From IMG/VR virus record IMGVR_UViG_3300031331_000002, positions 1 through 46,720 of that record: a DNA stretch of 46,720 nucleotides; one strand, 5' to 3'. The position numbers were made by a program, and so were the translations under genes. Positions 17,376 through 24,675 of the stretch are shown piece after piece; the first letter of the stretch is position 1; every line of letters begins with the position of its first letter. Below the pieces are notes generated by a model. The model was not told the origin of the DNA. It did no database searches and was given only the letters and a program-made list of their open reading frames with translations. This stretch comes from a virus.

Positions 17376-17701
17376 GGATTATCAAGACACTCCCAAACTG
17401 CCGGGCAGTCCCTACACTCCGACAGACAAGCGGCATCGACATCTCTGTACGAGTCCGCTACAAACTCCTGGCACCGTTCATAGCACCCGCCCACGGTCTC
17501 TAGGATTTCTCCTATTGGGAGAGCTTTTTTTACCTCAGTATCGCACCGCGTCCAGTCAAAAGCGGCGCAGGCCGCCGTGCACGCCGCCTGAGCCTGCTCC
17601 TGGGTTATCGGTTGGCTGTTAGTGGTCTCTCCACTCTGAAATAGCGAACACCCCGCCCATGTCAGGCAGAACGCGATGAATAAAAATTCGTAGATTCTCA
17701 T
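17372..17701 (-). CDS. Cys-rich lipoprotein
   Basis: 109 residues from the ATG at 17701, preceded by AAAGGAAC. The N-terminus MRIYEFLFIAFCLTWAGC is a lipoprotein signal with lipobox WAGC, so the mature protein would be lipid-anchored in the envelope of a Gram-negative cell. The mature part is helical with about nine further Cys in pairs (CTAACAAFDWTRC, CYERCQEF, CLSECRDCPAVWEC), suggesting disulfides. Phage lipoproteins often block superinfection or act in lysis. It is encoded two genes before the metacaspase. Confidence 0.7.
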   Translation of the reverse strand: MRIYEFLFIAFCLTWAGCSLFQSGETTNSQPITQEQAQAACTAACAAFDWTRCDTEVKKALPIGEILETVGGCYERCQEFVADSYRDVDAACLSECRDCPAVWECLDNP

Positions 17702-17712
17702 TTTGTTCCTTT

Positions 17713-18096
17713 TCAAACGTTGCATTCTCTCAAAACCTCATCGGCATGAGGAGTCCCGACACCGAGGTTCCGACCCAAAAAATGGACGGTGTATGCCTCG
17801 CTGGGCTCTCGGGTGGATCTCAACTGGGCATCCCTAGCGGCCAGCTCTAGGGCCTCAAACCGGGCCTGTATACGACGGAGCGATGACATGAACCTCTCGG
17901 TAGACTCCCATTTCAAAGACGCAGAAAGCCTCACACCACGGTCCTCACCGCAGTCACGGGGCACATCGTCGCTCAGAACATGCTCCAACATGCGGCGGTC
18001 ATCAGAGTCGTCAAAATCTTTTTGGTTCCATTCCATTTTATTCGCGTTTCGTCCAGTTCTAGTCTCATAAATATCTTGGGGGTCCGGCCTTATCAT
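17713..18096 (-). CDS. Unknown charged protein, first gene of the metacaspase operon
   Basis: 127 residues from the ATG at 18096; a longer frame begins at a TTG at 18153 but lacks a ribosome site. The N-terminus is rich in Asp/Arg (FDDSDDRRMLEHVLSDD) and the middle is helical (FMSSLRRIQARFEALELAAR). No family recognised. It is the first gene after the consensus promoter at 18204-18232. Confidence 0.5.
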   Translation of the reverse strand: MIRPDPQDIYETRTGRNANKMEWNQKDFDDSDDRRMLEHVLSDDVPRDCGEDRGVRLSASLKWESTERFMSSLRRIQARFEALELAARDAQLRSTREPSEAYTVHFLGRNLGVGTPHADEVLRECNV

Positions 18097-18120
18097 TACA
18101 GTGCTTTCGTTTTTAAATAC

Positions 18121-18182
18121 CCCCGCCGGCGGGGAGGCACCGGCAGGGGACAAAGGAGAAAAAGGTGCTGCCTAGATTTTAG
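18121..18182 (+). other. GC palindrome with an orphan ribosome-binding site (possible relic leader)
   Basis: The palindrome CCCCGCCGGCGGGG (18121-18134) is followed on the plus strand by a strong AAAGGAG (18152-18158) and a GTG start (18165) that meets a stop after five codons. The arrangement hairpin, GGGGAGG, ACAAAGGAGAAA also occurs before the plus-strand gene at 35733. On the minus strand the palindrome lies in the leader of the metacaspase operon. It may be the remnant of a former plus-strand gene or a shared regulatory leader. Confidence 0.4.
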
Positions 18183-18203
18183 ATCTTTTACACCTATAGT
18201 TAA

Positions 18204-18232
18204 ATAATAGGTCTTTGGTGGTCTCATGTCAA
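18204..18232 (-). promoter_or_regulatory. Consensus sigma70 promoter for the metacaspase operon
   Basis: On the minus strand TTGACA (18232-18227), a 17-bp spacer and TATTAT (18209-18204): a perfect -35, ideal spacing and a 5/6 -10. Transcription would start near 18197 and run into 18096 and onward through the metacaspase. The leader contains the 14-bp palindrome at 18121-18134. Confidence 0.8.
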
Positions 18233-18238
18233 TATTTT

Positions 18239-18847
18239 TCACTTATCATGATTTTTCATTCTTTCTCTCGCACGTCTATTTCGGCAGGAAGAGCATATCC
18301 TATGATGACCGTCATATCGAGATGCATGGGGCGGCACCTTGTACCCTTGGCACACTATGTATCTCCCCATCCTGAGCCCGTCAGACGCATCCTGATAGCT
18401 CACACCGAATTTTTCAACCACCAGTGCGATGTCGGCGCTCACCACGGCTATACCGCGCGGCATATCCCTCGGGTTAACGTTTCGAATCTCTCGCGTAGGG
18501 ACTACCGCATTTTTTATTTCGCTGCGTTTTCCGCTCGTACGAATTCCAGAACGAGCTTCCTCTATCCATGCCGTAGTAGGCAATACCGGCGACACCCTAG
18601 AAAAACGGCACGCGTCCTCCCCCTCCTCTGTGAGCTCCCACCCGAGAAAGCGGCGCTTGATATACTCCGCACTGATCAAAATTCTCAAAAGGTGCTTGGT
18701 CCTGGCAATGTCGAGATCACGCCCATCTCCGTCTATCCATAGTGCCGCCGATGTCGCTATGGCCCGCACCGTCAAAGTCCGCTGTCTTGATGCCCTGGCG
18801 AATACCCGCAGGACTCGGAAGGCATCCATGGTGTCAGATTTTCTCAT
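18239..18847 (-). CDS. Putative winged-helix / zinc DNA-binding protein
   Basis: 202-residue basic protein. Residues about 1-65 look like a winged helix (VLRVFARASRQRTLTVRAIA and RTKHLLRILISAEYIKRRFL). The C-terminal end has a CSSCRNRRARER zinc-knuckle-like, Arg-rich segment after GHHRIC. It lies just upstream of the promoter at 18.2 kb and could regulate it. No exact family recognised. Confidence 0.55.
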   Translation of the reverse strand: MRKSDTMDAFRVLRVFARASRQRTLTVRAIATSAALWIDGDGRDLDIARTKHLLRILISAEYIKRRFLGWELTEEGEDACRFSRVSPVLPTTAWIEEARSGIRTSGKRSEIKNAVVPTREIRNVNPRDMPRGIAVVSADIALVVEKFGVSYQDASDGLRMGRYIVCQGYKVPPHASRYDGHHRICSSCRNRRARERMKNHDK

Positions 18848-18867
18848 TTTTAATCTTTCATTAATAT

Positions 18868-19113
18868 CTATCCCTCATTAATCAACGGCTGAACAGTCCT
18901 AGTCCATCCCTCCCGTGCTAACCCTCCTGGTCCAAAATCAGAACTACCGCTGCACCATTGCAAAGCACAAATATACTGGTCAAGAATTCTTGCAAATTCT
19001 TCTGCCAACCTTACATCCATTTCGATTGATGATGTTTCTGACTCGCACCATGCTAGGGCTGCTTTTCCCCTTGCCAAGCTTGACGGTTCTTTGTCATATT
19101 TTTTTGAATCCAT
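18868..19113 (-). CDS. Small unknown protein
   Basis: 81 residues from the ATG at 19113, preceded by GGAAAGG at good spacing. An in-frame ATG two codons earlier has poor spacing. The middle (MDVRLAEEFARILDQYICAL) is helical and resembles short helical phage proteins containing a Trp-Cys pair. Function unknown. Confidence 0.5.
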   Translation of the reverse strand: MDSKKYDKEPSSLARGKAALAWCESETSSIEMDVRLAEEFARILDQYICALQWCSGSSDFGPGGLAREGWTRTVQPLINEG

Positions 19114-19161
19114 TTTCATACCTTTCCGGAGTTATTTATTCTGCTGCGTTTTCCTCTATTC

Positions 19162-19419
19162 TCATTCCTCATCTTTCGTTTCAAAAAGATCCTCTTGGCC
19201 ACGTAGCGACGCAATCAAAGAACAAATCTTTACGAGCCTCCTATTCCATTCAGCACTAGATGTAGAATATAACGGGAAGCTCGTATTCATCCATCTGCTA
19301 AATGACATTTTTGCCCCACACGTCGGACATATGTTATTACCAGAATTGTCGAATTCTTTATCCCTGGCAATAAACTTAGTGGCATTTCTCAATAATTCTT
19401 CATCTGTTATTTTTTTCAT
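19162..19419 (-). CDS. Small zinc-finger protein
   Basis: 85 residues from the ATG at 19419, with GAGGG upstream. It contains CPTCGAKMSF, one CxxC knuckle, between two helical parts. A longer frame from 19533 overlaps the previous gene and is unlikely. Function unknown. Confidence 0.5.
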   Translation of the reverse strand: MKKITDEELLRNATKFIARDKEFDNSGNNICPTCGAKMSFSRWMNTSFPLYSTSSAEWNRRLVKICSLIASLRGQEDLFETKDEE

Positions 19420-19429
19420 TTTTAAACCC

Positions 19430-20353
19430 TCAATCCCATTCTGTCTGTCTACTTTTATATTTGTCTGATACGCGAGTTGAAGCGCATACTTCCGGAAAAT
19501 CACCGAACCACCCCGCACCTTTTTTGGGCTCAATGACAGGCGACGGATAGCTTGACCCAGACGGATATCTACGAACTGCCGGCTTCATCCACTCAGAATC
19601 AAATATGGGTTTATTTTCGTTGCCAGGTAAGCACTGGGGTGGCATCGGCTCTTGGAGTTTGTAACCATGTTTTTTCAAATGTGCTTCAAAACCATCTCGA
19701 TCTTCGTAATATGCAGTAAGAAATTCTGGACTTACTTTCATAATCTTGAAATTAGAACCCCACAGACCGCAGCACTCTCTTATGTCTTTTAAGGTGGGCC
19801 ATTGCGGTTTTACTTCACCCTTACATATTAGTTTTTCGTCCGTTTCTCCGGGTCCGGGATATGCCTCCATTAAGTTACCCCATTGTTTTTCCCAGACGTT
19901 TTTAAAACCTTGATCGCTATACTTGACTATATCCGACGCATACTCAACGGTAGGCGTTTTGCTTGGTTCACTTTCCGGTATCGGATCACACCCATACCGC
20001 TCAACAAATCGATTAGTGCTCATTTTACACGAGTCGCCAATAACGTAACAAGATCCCTCGCGGGTGATAGATACTATTTCTGAATCGAGCCAATAAGAAG
20101 AGCTCCCAACCAAATAAACCCCGTTACGGCCTGCCGAGTAGAATCGCATAGGCTGCAACAAAACAGCTTCATGACTCTTGATGTGGAGTTCGTTTTTTAT
20201 TGGGAGCACCCAATCGCCCTCTTTAAATTCTGGGTCCGGCGACGGGGCTAGACAAAACGCATCATAAGGCCCATTGGATAGAGCTGGTTCTACACGCCCA
20301 ATATTATGTTTACATATGCCAACAATTATATCCCCTCTTTTGATTTCTCTCAT
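19430..20353 (-). CDS. Unknown early protein with SH3-like N-terminus
   Basis: 307 residues from the ATG at 20353 with AAGGAG upstream; a GTG 9 bases earlier is too close to that site. Residues 1-65 look like a small beta barrel (REIKRGDIIVGICKHNIGRV and GDWVLPIKN). The remainder is mixed and Cys/Trp-rich (CCGLWGSNFKIM). No recognised family. The context is a block of early accessory genes. Confidence 0.55.
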   Translation of the reverse strand: MREIKRGDIIVGICKHNIGRVEPALSNGPYDAFCLAPSPDPEFKEGDWVLPIKNELHIKSHEAVLLQPMRFYSAGRNGVYLVGSSSYWLDSEIVSITREGSCYVIGDSCKMSTNRFVERYGCDPIPESEPSKTPTVEYASDIVKYSDQGFKNVWEKQWGNLMEAYPGPGETDEKLICKGEVKPQWPTLKDIRECCGLWGSNFKIMKVSPEFLTAYYEDRDGFEAHLKKHGYKLQEPMPPQCLPGNENKPIFDSEWMKPAVRRYPSGSSYPSPVIEPKKGAGWFGDFPEVCASTRVSDKYKSRQTEWD

Positions 20354-20379
20354 TCCGTTCACTCCTTACATACACTCTC

Positions 20380-20445
20380 CTAGATGGCATGCCCATCGCC
20401 GAGCGTCTCAAGACTCAGTTTTTCATACCCTGTTGCTTCGTTCAT
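20380..20445 (-). CDS. 21-residue peptide, possible truncated phage gene
   Basis: ATG at 20445 with AAGGAAT upstream; the peptide MNEATGYEKLSLETLGDGHA ends one residue later at a TAG. Its SLETLG-xG-xAI pattern resembles the start of a common small phage protein, so it may be the truncated remnant of a normal gene of about 80 residues. An even smaller 15-codon frame (20450..20497) overlaps the ParB-like stop as ATGA. Either could be a leader peptide. Confidence 0.3.
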   Translation of the reverse strand: MNEATGYEKLSLETLGDGHAI

Positions 20446-20493
20446 TTTTTTATTCCTTTCTTGCCTGGTGTTTATCTATTCCAGTTTTTCTTT

Positions 20494-21195
20494 TCATAGT
20501 TCATCCCTTTCCTTGAGCACCCATTCTAAGACGGCGATCTCTATTGGATCGGTGGCCGCTTCCTTGCGCTTTTTGATTTCCGAAGTTTTACGTAGAGCCC
20601 GCGCCTTATTTTGTTTGCGCGGTTTTTTGGCGATAGCCCTCGTTGCCGTCTGCTCGCCATCAGTGATTGCCTTGCGCTCCTCTGGCGGTAGTTCGAGGAG
20701 TTTTAGCCAGTTTGTGACGGTGGTTTTTGTAACTCCAAATGACTCGGCTATCTGTCCGATGTCAGCACCAAGATTGAGCATCTTATTTGCCTTCTCGGCT
20801 TTCTCAATCGAGCTGTCATCACGCCTGTGCTCGTTTGCAGACACCAAAACCGAATAAAGGTCTGTCTCGGTACCTGTGCGATAAACACATTGTAACAGGA
20901 TAGGGATACCACCTGCCTCTACACTCCTACGGTTAGCCTCTCGGCCGGCCTTTGTTCTCCTTCTCCCGTCGACTACAACGGGCTTGCCATCGATTTTGCA
21001 AACTACGATAGGCTCGATATTACCGTGCACCAAAATGCTACGGGTCAACGATTCATCGAAAGGTTCGTCGACTCGCTTGTCATAGAGAGGATCTGATTTA
21101 TCAGTAATCAGAACCAAATCATCCGGCGAAAATCTGAATAGGTCACCGGCCTTCATTGTCGGAAAATCTTGTTTGTTAAAAGCTCCTCTTGGCAT
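20494..21195 (-). CDS. ParB-like protein with helix-turn-helix
   Basis: 233 residues from the ATG at 21195, preceded by a strong AAAGGAG; the frame extends to 21243 without such a site. It has a ParB/sulfiredoxin-type domain with EPIVVCKIDGKPVVVDGRRR (DGRRR at 76-80) and NEHRRDD (about 121-127), then a helix-turn-helix (IGQIAESFGVTKTTVTNWLK, about 146-166) and a basic C-terminus. ParB-type proteins bind DNA and CTP. No ParA is encoded here, so partition is unlikely; transcription control or nuclease activity are alternatives. Confidence 0.8.
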   Translation of the reverse strand: MPRGAFNKQDFPTMKAGDLFRFSPDDLVLITDKSDPLYDKRVDEPFDESLTRSILVHGNIEPIVVCKIDGKPVVVDGRRRTKAGREANRRSVEAGGIPILLQCVYRTGTETDLYSVLVSANEHRRDDSSIEKAEKANKMLNLGADIGQIAESFGVTKTTVTNWLKLLELPPEERKAITDGEQTATRAIAKKPRKQNKARALRKTSEIKKRKEAATDPIEIAVLEWVLKERDEL

Positions 21196-21217
21196 CTTTT
21201 TTCTCCTTTGTTCGTGT

Positions 21218-21442
21218 TTATTTTTCGTGTCCCATACAACCACGAGCAGGATCGAAGTTGTCGCATGTCCCCATAGGAAACAATAGATGTCCGTCGTTTA
21301 GCCTATCGCAAAACATCTGCTTCCATTCATCCGCGGACAGCTTTTTACCTCCATATGTCACATATTTTTCAAAAAGCTTCCATTTGCGTTTGTTCGGCTT
21401 TGAAAGCATTCCACTTATACTAATATTACAGTGATATATCAT
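21218..21442 (-). CDS. Small unknown protein
   Basis: 74-residue protein ending with a Cys-containing segment (CDNFDPARGCMGHEK) that could bind metal. It precedes the ParB-like gene by 22 bases. No family recognised. Confidence 0.5.
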   Translation of the reverse strand: MIYHCNISISGMLSKPNKRKWKLFEKYVTYGGKKLSADEWKQMFCDRLNDGHLLFPMGTCDNFDPARGCMGHEK

Positions 21443-21448
21443 AGAATA

Positions 21449-21874
21449 TTACCCCTTGATACCATCTAGATACTCGCGCACCACATCGAACAACTGTTGA
21501 GCACTGCAAACCACTGCGGTCCGGTAGCCCTGCTCTTCAACCGACATCTGGTACTGCTGTTGTTCTTTGCTCAGTCCGTGGTTTTTCTTGGCGTACGCCT
21601 TTGGAGTCTTGACCTCTATTTTTAAGCCACTATAGACGATGGTACGCCAATCTCCTATTTTTGATTTTTCAGGTTCATAATTTTTTCTTCTTTGCACGTC
21701 AAGCGCCAGGTCAAACACACCGCGAAGCACACCCTCATCTTTGAGACGCCGCCCTGTTATGGCATTCCGTGCTCCACCATTCGGCACGGCGTAGAGAAGG
21801 CGCTGGCATATCTGAAATACCTGTCGGCACAGCGCTACCCCGGCTACCTGTATTTTGTGCTCTTCGTCTTTCAT
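21449..21874 (-). CDS. VRR-NUC family nuclease
   Basis: 141 residues. It has the VRR-NUC pattern: YAVPNGGARN (about 28-37), GVLRGVFDLALD with the catalytic Asp (D55), and LKIEVKT with the Glu-x-Lys pair (E87, K89). A Gln-containing helix (SKEQQQYQMSVEEQGY) closes the fold. This PD-(D/E)XK nuclease family includes phage enzymes that cut branched DNA or resolve junctions. It overlaps the previous gene as ATGA. Confidence 0.85.
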   Translation of the reverse strand: MKDEEHKIQVAGVALCRQVFQICQRLLYAVPNGGARNAITGRRLKDEGVLRGVFDLALDVQRRKNYEPEKSKIGDWRTIVYSGLKIEVKTPKAYAKKNHGLSKEQQQYQMSVEEQGYRTAVVCSAQQLFDVVREYLDGIKG

Positions 21875-22296
21875 GGTTTATCCTCTATCTGTCCAATCCC
21901 CGAATATTGAGAATCTGATCGGTCCACAAACTCTATTATTGTTCTCGCAATTTTCACAGATTTAAGAAAAGCCCATTCTTCTTTTTCGCTCAAGTTTGGG
22001 TAATTTAGTGATATCCACATCCCAAAATCACTACTGTTGAGGATACGTATCCTCTCGGCATCCCATTTTTTATATGCCTCTAGCATGGCTAGGTCCTCGT
22101 CTGTTTCGTCATGCCTAACAGACCTATTCTCTGCCTTATGTAATGGCCTTAGATGCCCATTCCAACCCCTGTGCGGGAAGCGCTCGGCCATCCATTCTGT
22201 CGCGGCCACAACACGAGTGTCTCTCTTGTGTTTTTTCCAATCCTCCCAGGCTCGGATGATGACCCTTTGTTCTCGTATGTCTGTCTCGAAACTCAT
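21871..22296 (-). CDS. Unknown helical protein
   Basis: 141 residues, charged and helical, rich in Trp and Arg (IIRAWEDWKKHKRDTRVVAA). The N-terminal part may be DNA-binding: ATEWMAERFPHRGW resembles the recognition region of a helix-turn-helix. It is coupled to the VRR-NUC gene. Function unknown. Confidence 0.5.
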   Translation of the reverse strand: MSFETDIREQRVIIRAWEDWKKHKRDTRVVAATEWMAERFPHRGWNGHLRPLHKAENRSVRHDETDEDLAMLEAYKKWDAERIRILNSSDFGMWISLNYPNLSEKEEWAFLKSVKIARTIIEFVDRSDSQYSGIGQIEDKP

Positions 22297-22300
22297 TTTA

Positions 22301-23056
22301 TCAATCCTTCACAGGTTCCAAACGATACCTAAAGACCCACGGATTCGATGACCACGGGTAACCGCGCTTGGCGTTTGTTGAGTCCCACAAATTTCTAAAC
22401 AGTTTCACTGACGTGTCGCATTCTTCGCAATCATCTTCTGTTATACCTAGATTGTTTCCAAGCGCTGGATAAAGACCTTCTCCCCTGCATCGACTGCACC
22501 ATTTTGGATCTATTGGTCTATTGGGACAGGTAGGATCATTCGCATCGAATGGTACCCCCTCCATCCGCGCATCCTCCTCGGTGATGTCCTGCAACCGCTC
22601 AGCCCTCACCGACACCACGCGGGCTCGTGGCATCTGGTCGCGTAGGAAACCAGGTAGAAACCTACCGGGACGAAGTCTTCCACGCGGTAAAGCACTTAAT
22701 GCGGTCTGTATGATGTCTGATTTTGGGGACTGGAAATAATTCCAAACACGCACATCATCAGGCAAATCTAATGGTCTCAAATAATCGTACTTACGATCCA
22801 CCGCCCAGGTCGTAAGTAATGTTACCACTTCCCCGACCTGGTAGCGTGGTTTTAAAGGTTTTCCGAATACAGCCGATGGGCAACTCGTTCTCATGCCCAT
22901 CTCATAGCCATGTAATTTATATTCGTTCTCATACTCACCCCACGTTATGGACTCGGCCCATTCAGGAGGATAGGGATTCATTACTCGCCGCGTCACGGGT
23001 TTTTCACCGCGCGCCCACGCCTGAGCCATGTCTGGCCTGAAGGGTAAATATTTCAT
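22301..23056 (-). CDS. ASCH-like phage protein with inserted zinc knuckles
   Basis: 251 residues from the ATG at 23056, which has AAAGGAAAC just upstream; the frame also opens at 23083. It shows the pattern of a common phage ASCH-like protein: FRPDMAQAWARGEKPVTRRV at the start, ARVVSVRAERLQDITEEDAR in the middle, and FRNLWDSTNAKRG followed by NPWVFRYRLE at the end. CSRCRGEGL and CEECD form a probable zinc site inserted between them. ASCH/PUA-like domains are thought to bind RNA or modified nucleotides. Its role in phages is not known. Confidence 0.7.
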   Translation of the reverse strand: MKYLPFRPDMAQAWARGEKPVTRRVMNPYPPEWAESITWGEYENEYKLHGYEMGMRTSCPSAVFGKPLKPRYQVGEVVTLLTTWAVDRKYDYLRPLDLPDDVRVWNYFQSPKSDIIQTALSALPRGRLRPGRFLPGFLRDQMPRARVVSVRAERLQDITEEDARMEGVPFDANDPTCPNRPIDPKWCSRCRGEGLYPALGNNLGITEDDCEECDTSVKLFRNLWDSTNAKRGYPWSSNPWVFRYRLEPVKD

Positions 23057-23084
23057 GGTTTCCTTTGATTCGTTTTTAGTCATC

Positions 23085-23366
23085 TCACATCTCCTCGCTC
23101 TTGGTTTCCTTCAACCTTTGCTGATACTGCCCAGAGTGGCAGCCAGTAAAACAGAATACACAGGCGTGAGGTCCGTAGTCATACCTACGCCTATCGAGCT
23201 GCTCCTGTGCCTCTTCTCGGGAAAAATAAGGGCCGGTTACCATTGACGCGAGGTCATATATTCCTTCTTTTGTCGCCCTAAAAAACTGGTGCGGGTCTAG
23301 GATGGCCCACCATGGACACCATGTCCCCTCATTTTTTTCTGATACCTCTATGACTATTTTTTTCAT
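23085..23366 (-). CDS. Small Cys-containing protein
   Basis: 93 residues, ending GAGGAGATGTGAG so that the stop is embedded in a ribosome-site-like element before the next gene. It contains CVFCFTGCHSG, a likely zinc knuckle, and a Trp-rich start. Overlaps its upstream neighbour by 4 bases. Confidence 0.5.
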   Translation of the reverse strand: MKKIVIEVSEKNEGTWCPWWAILDPHQFFRATKEGIYDLASMVTGPYFSREEAQEQLDRRRYDYGPHACVFCFTGCHSGQYQQRLKETKSEEM

Positions 23367-23599
23367 GGTTTGTCCCTTTTTATGTGAAAATCATAACCTC
23401 CAGGATCATCACATCCTGATTCTTCATACCCACAATGTTCTATGTCGCACGGGTTCCTATACCCCGGCAAACACTCCGACGGGTCGCTCTCGCAGGGGAT
23501 CAAATTCTCCAGTCCGCACGCGCATTCTAGACCAGTATTATAAAGCCCATCAAACCCTTCCGATATCAGCCACTGACTAATGATTTTTTTCACTTTCAT
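23363..23599 (-). CDS. Small Cys-rich acidic protein
   Basis: 78 residues with about nine Cys (LECACGLENLIPCESD, then CLPGYRNPCDIEHCGYEESG), probably binding zinc. Its start follows the hairpin/ribosome-site repeat at 23598-23642. Unknown function. Confidence 0.5.
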   Translation of the reverse strand: MKVKKIISQWLISEGFDGLYNTGLECACGLENLIPCESDPSECLPGYRNPCDIEHCGYEESGCDDPGGYDFHIKRDKP

Positions 23600-23642
23600 C
23601 TCGGCATCTCCTCGTGAAGCACCCGTTAAAGCGGGTGTTGCC
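23598..23642 (-). repeat. Intercistronic hairpin-plus-ribosome-site repeat, copy 1
   Basis: On the minus strand CACCCG/CGGGTG form a 6-bp stem followed by CACGAGGAGATG and the start codon. A related copy lies at 23862-23907. Probably a conserved translation or mRNA-stability leader. Confidence 0.55.
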
Positions 23643-23649
23643 TCTACAA

Positions 23650-23865
23650 TTATATTCCAAGCATATCTTTTATTTCTTCCGATTTGGCGGCTCTCCCCGC
23701 TAAATATGCAATCTCAAGGGCAACGTCTAACCTGCAAGTCAGTCCTGGTATTAAATTGTCAATAGCAATAAAACTATGAGTACCGTCTGACTCCCATTCC
23801 GATAAACCACGTACCCTGTCCTTGATTTGTATAGCTACTGCCTTATTTTTATATCTATATTTCAT
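23650..23865 (-). CDS. Small unknown protein
   Basis: 71 residues (start ATG at 23865, preceded by GAGGAGATGTGAG). Mixed alpha/beta, ending in a helix (EIAYLAGRAAKSEEIKDML). No family recognised. Its start is preceded by the second copy of the hairpin leader. Confidence 0.5.
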   Translation of the reverse strand: MKYRYKNKAVAIQIKDRVRGLSEWESDGTHSFIAIDNLIPGLTCRLDVALEIAYLAGRAAKSEEIKDMLGI

Positions 23866-23907
23866 CTCACATCTCCTCGTGCATCACCCCGTCAAGGGTG
23901 CGGTTGC
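23862..23907 (-). repeat. Intercistronic hairpin-plus-ribosome-site repeat, copy 2
   Basis: Minus-strand CACCC/GGGTG stem, then CACGAGGAGATGTGAGATG. It aligns over its whole length with the copy at 23598-23642, sharing the outer GGCAAC and CGAGGAGATG parts. Confidence 0.55.
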
Positions 23908-24137
23908 CGTCTTTCACTCCTCGTTTTCAAACTATCATATGGTTCGGCCCGTGCCTCCAAAAGAATATACTCCCCAGTGGGAATCTCCCAGCCATCATCA
24001 TCCAGTTTTGATAGTTGTATTGCCCATTTTTCACACTTGGGGCAAAATACATACCATCCACTCTGCAGATCTGGCCAATATTCTTTACCTTGGGTAGAGT
24101 GCCACGCGTGATAACATTCAATCTTTGTTTTTTTCAT
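23892..24137 (-). CDS. Small zinc-knuckle protein
   Basis: 81 residues from the ATG at 24137, preceded by GAGGACC. It contains CYHAWHS and FCPKCEKWAIQL, probably one zinc site (C-x-x-C). A longer frame from 24194 overlaps the neighbour and is less likely. Confidence 0.5.
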   Translation of the reverse strand: MKKTKIECYHAWHSTQGKEYWPDLQSGWYVFCPKCEKWAIQLSKLDDDGWEIPTGEYILLEARAEPYDSLKTRSERRQPHP

Positions 24138-24381
24138 TTCTCTGGTCCTCAAATTCGCACTGTTCGCAAATATACGACACCCGGCAAAGCTCAATTTCGA
24201 CGTCTATATGACTATCGTAATCATTCAGTTGAGGTTCCCGGAATAGCGCGCACCAGTCTCCGCAGTACCATCCGCCGTCGACTACGTTATCATATGGGCA
24301 ACAAACTTTTTTGAAATTCCCCGCTCTATTTATTTCGAGATTGCCCTCTTTGTTGATTTTCATCTTCTGTTCTTTATCCAT
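24118..24381 (-). CDS. Small Cys-rich protein
   Basis: 87 residues with CCPYDNVVDGGWYCGDWCALF and later CEQCEFEDQ, likely binding one or two zinc ions. GAGGGGAAA precedes the start at 24381. Belongs to a run of five small Cys-rich proteins after the primase-helicase gene. Confidence 0.5.
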   Translation of the reverse strand: MDKEQKMKINKEGNLEINRAGNFKKVCCPYDNVVDGGWYCGDWCALFREPQLNDYDSHIDVEIELCRVSYICEQCEFEDQRNEKNKD

Positions 24382-24637
24382 TATTTCCCCTCGTCTTCTC
24401 CAGAGCCATCAGCGCGTTTTCCCGCGTCGCGGCTTGGCATTCCGAAGATATGCAGACCTCGTATCCTGCGTTACTCATCCTTTGGTGAAAGCACCGATAT
24501 GGATCCTTCTCTCTGTTTTTAATCTGAAAATCACATATGTATCCTCTGTTGCTCTGGCAACAATAGACATACCCATGATCCTTGTCAGGCTCCCATGGCG
24601 CCACTATCAGCGCACAGGCTGTCCATTTGGTTTTCAT
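24374..24637 (-). CDS. Small Cys-rich protein
   Basis: 87 residues with scattered Cys (CCQSNRGYICDF and CFHQRMSNAGYEVCISSEC). The start ATG is overlapped by the stop of a 13-codon frame (24634..24675). Function unknown. Confidence 0.5.
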   Translation of the reverse strand: MKTKWTACALIVAPWEPDKDHGYVYCCQSNRGYICDFQIKNREKDPYRCFHQRMSNAGYEVCISSECQAATRENALMALEKTRGNNG

Positions 24638-24675
24638 TCCGTCACCTCATACCCCTTGAGATTGGTGTTTTGCAT
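24634..24675 (-). CDS. 13-codon minigene between helicase and Cys-rich gene
   Basis: MQNTNLKGYEVTE starts right after the primase-helicase stop and overlaps the next start as ATGA. It may simply carry translation across the gap, with AAGGGG inside it serving the downstream start. Confidence 0.25.
   Translation of the reverse strand: MQNTNLKGYEVTE

Noticed and set aside
20494-21195. Plasmid-type partition system suggested by the ParB-like protein
   Set aside because: No ParA, no clear centromere repeats, and no other plasmid functions.
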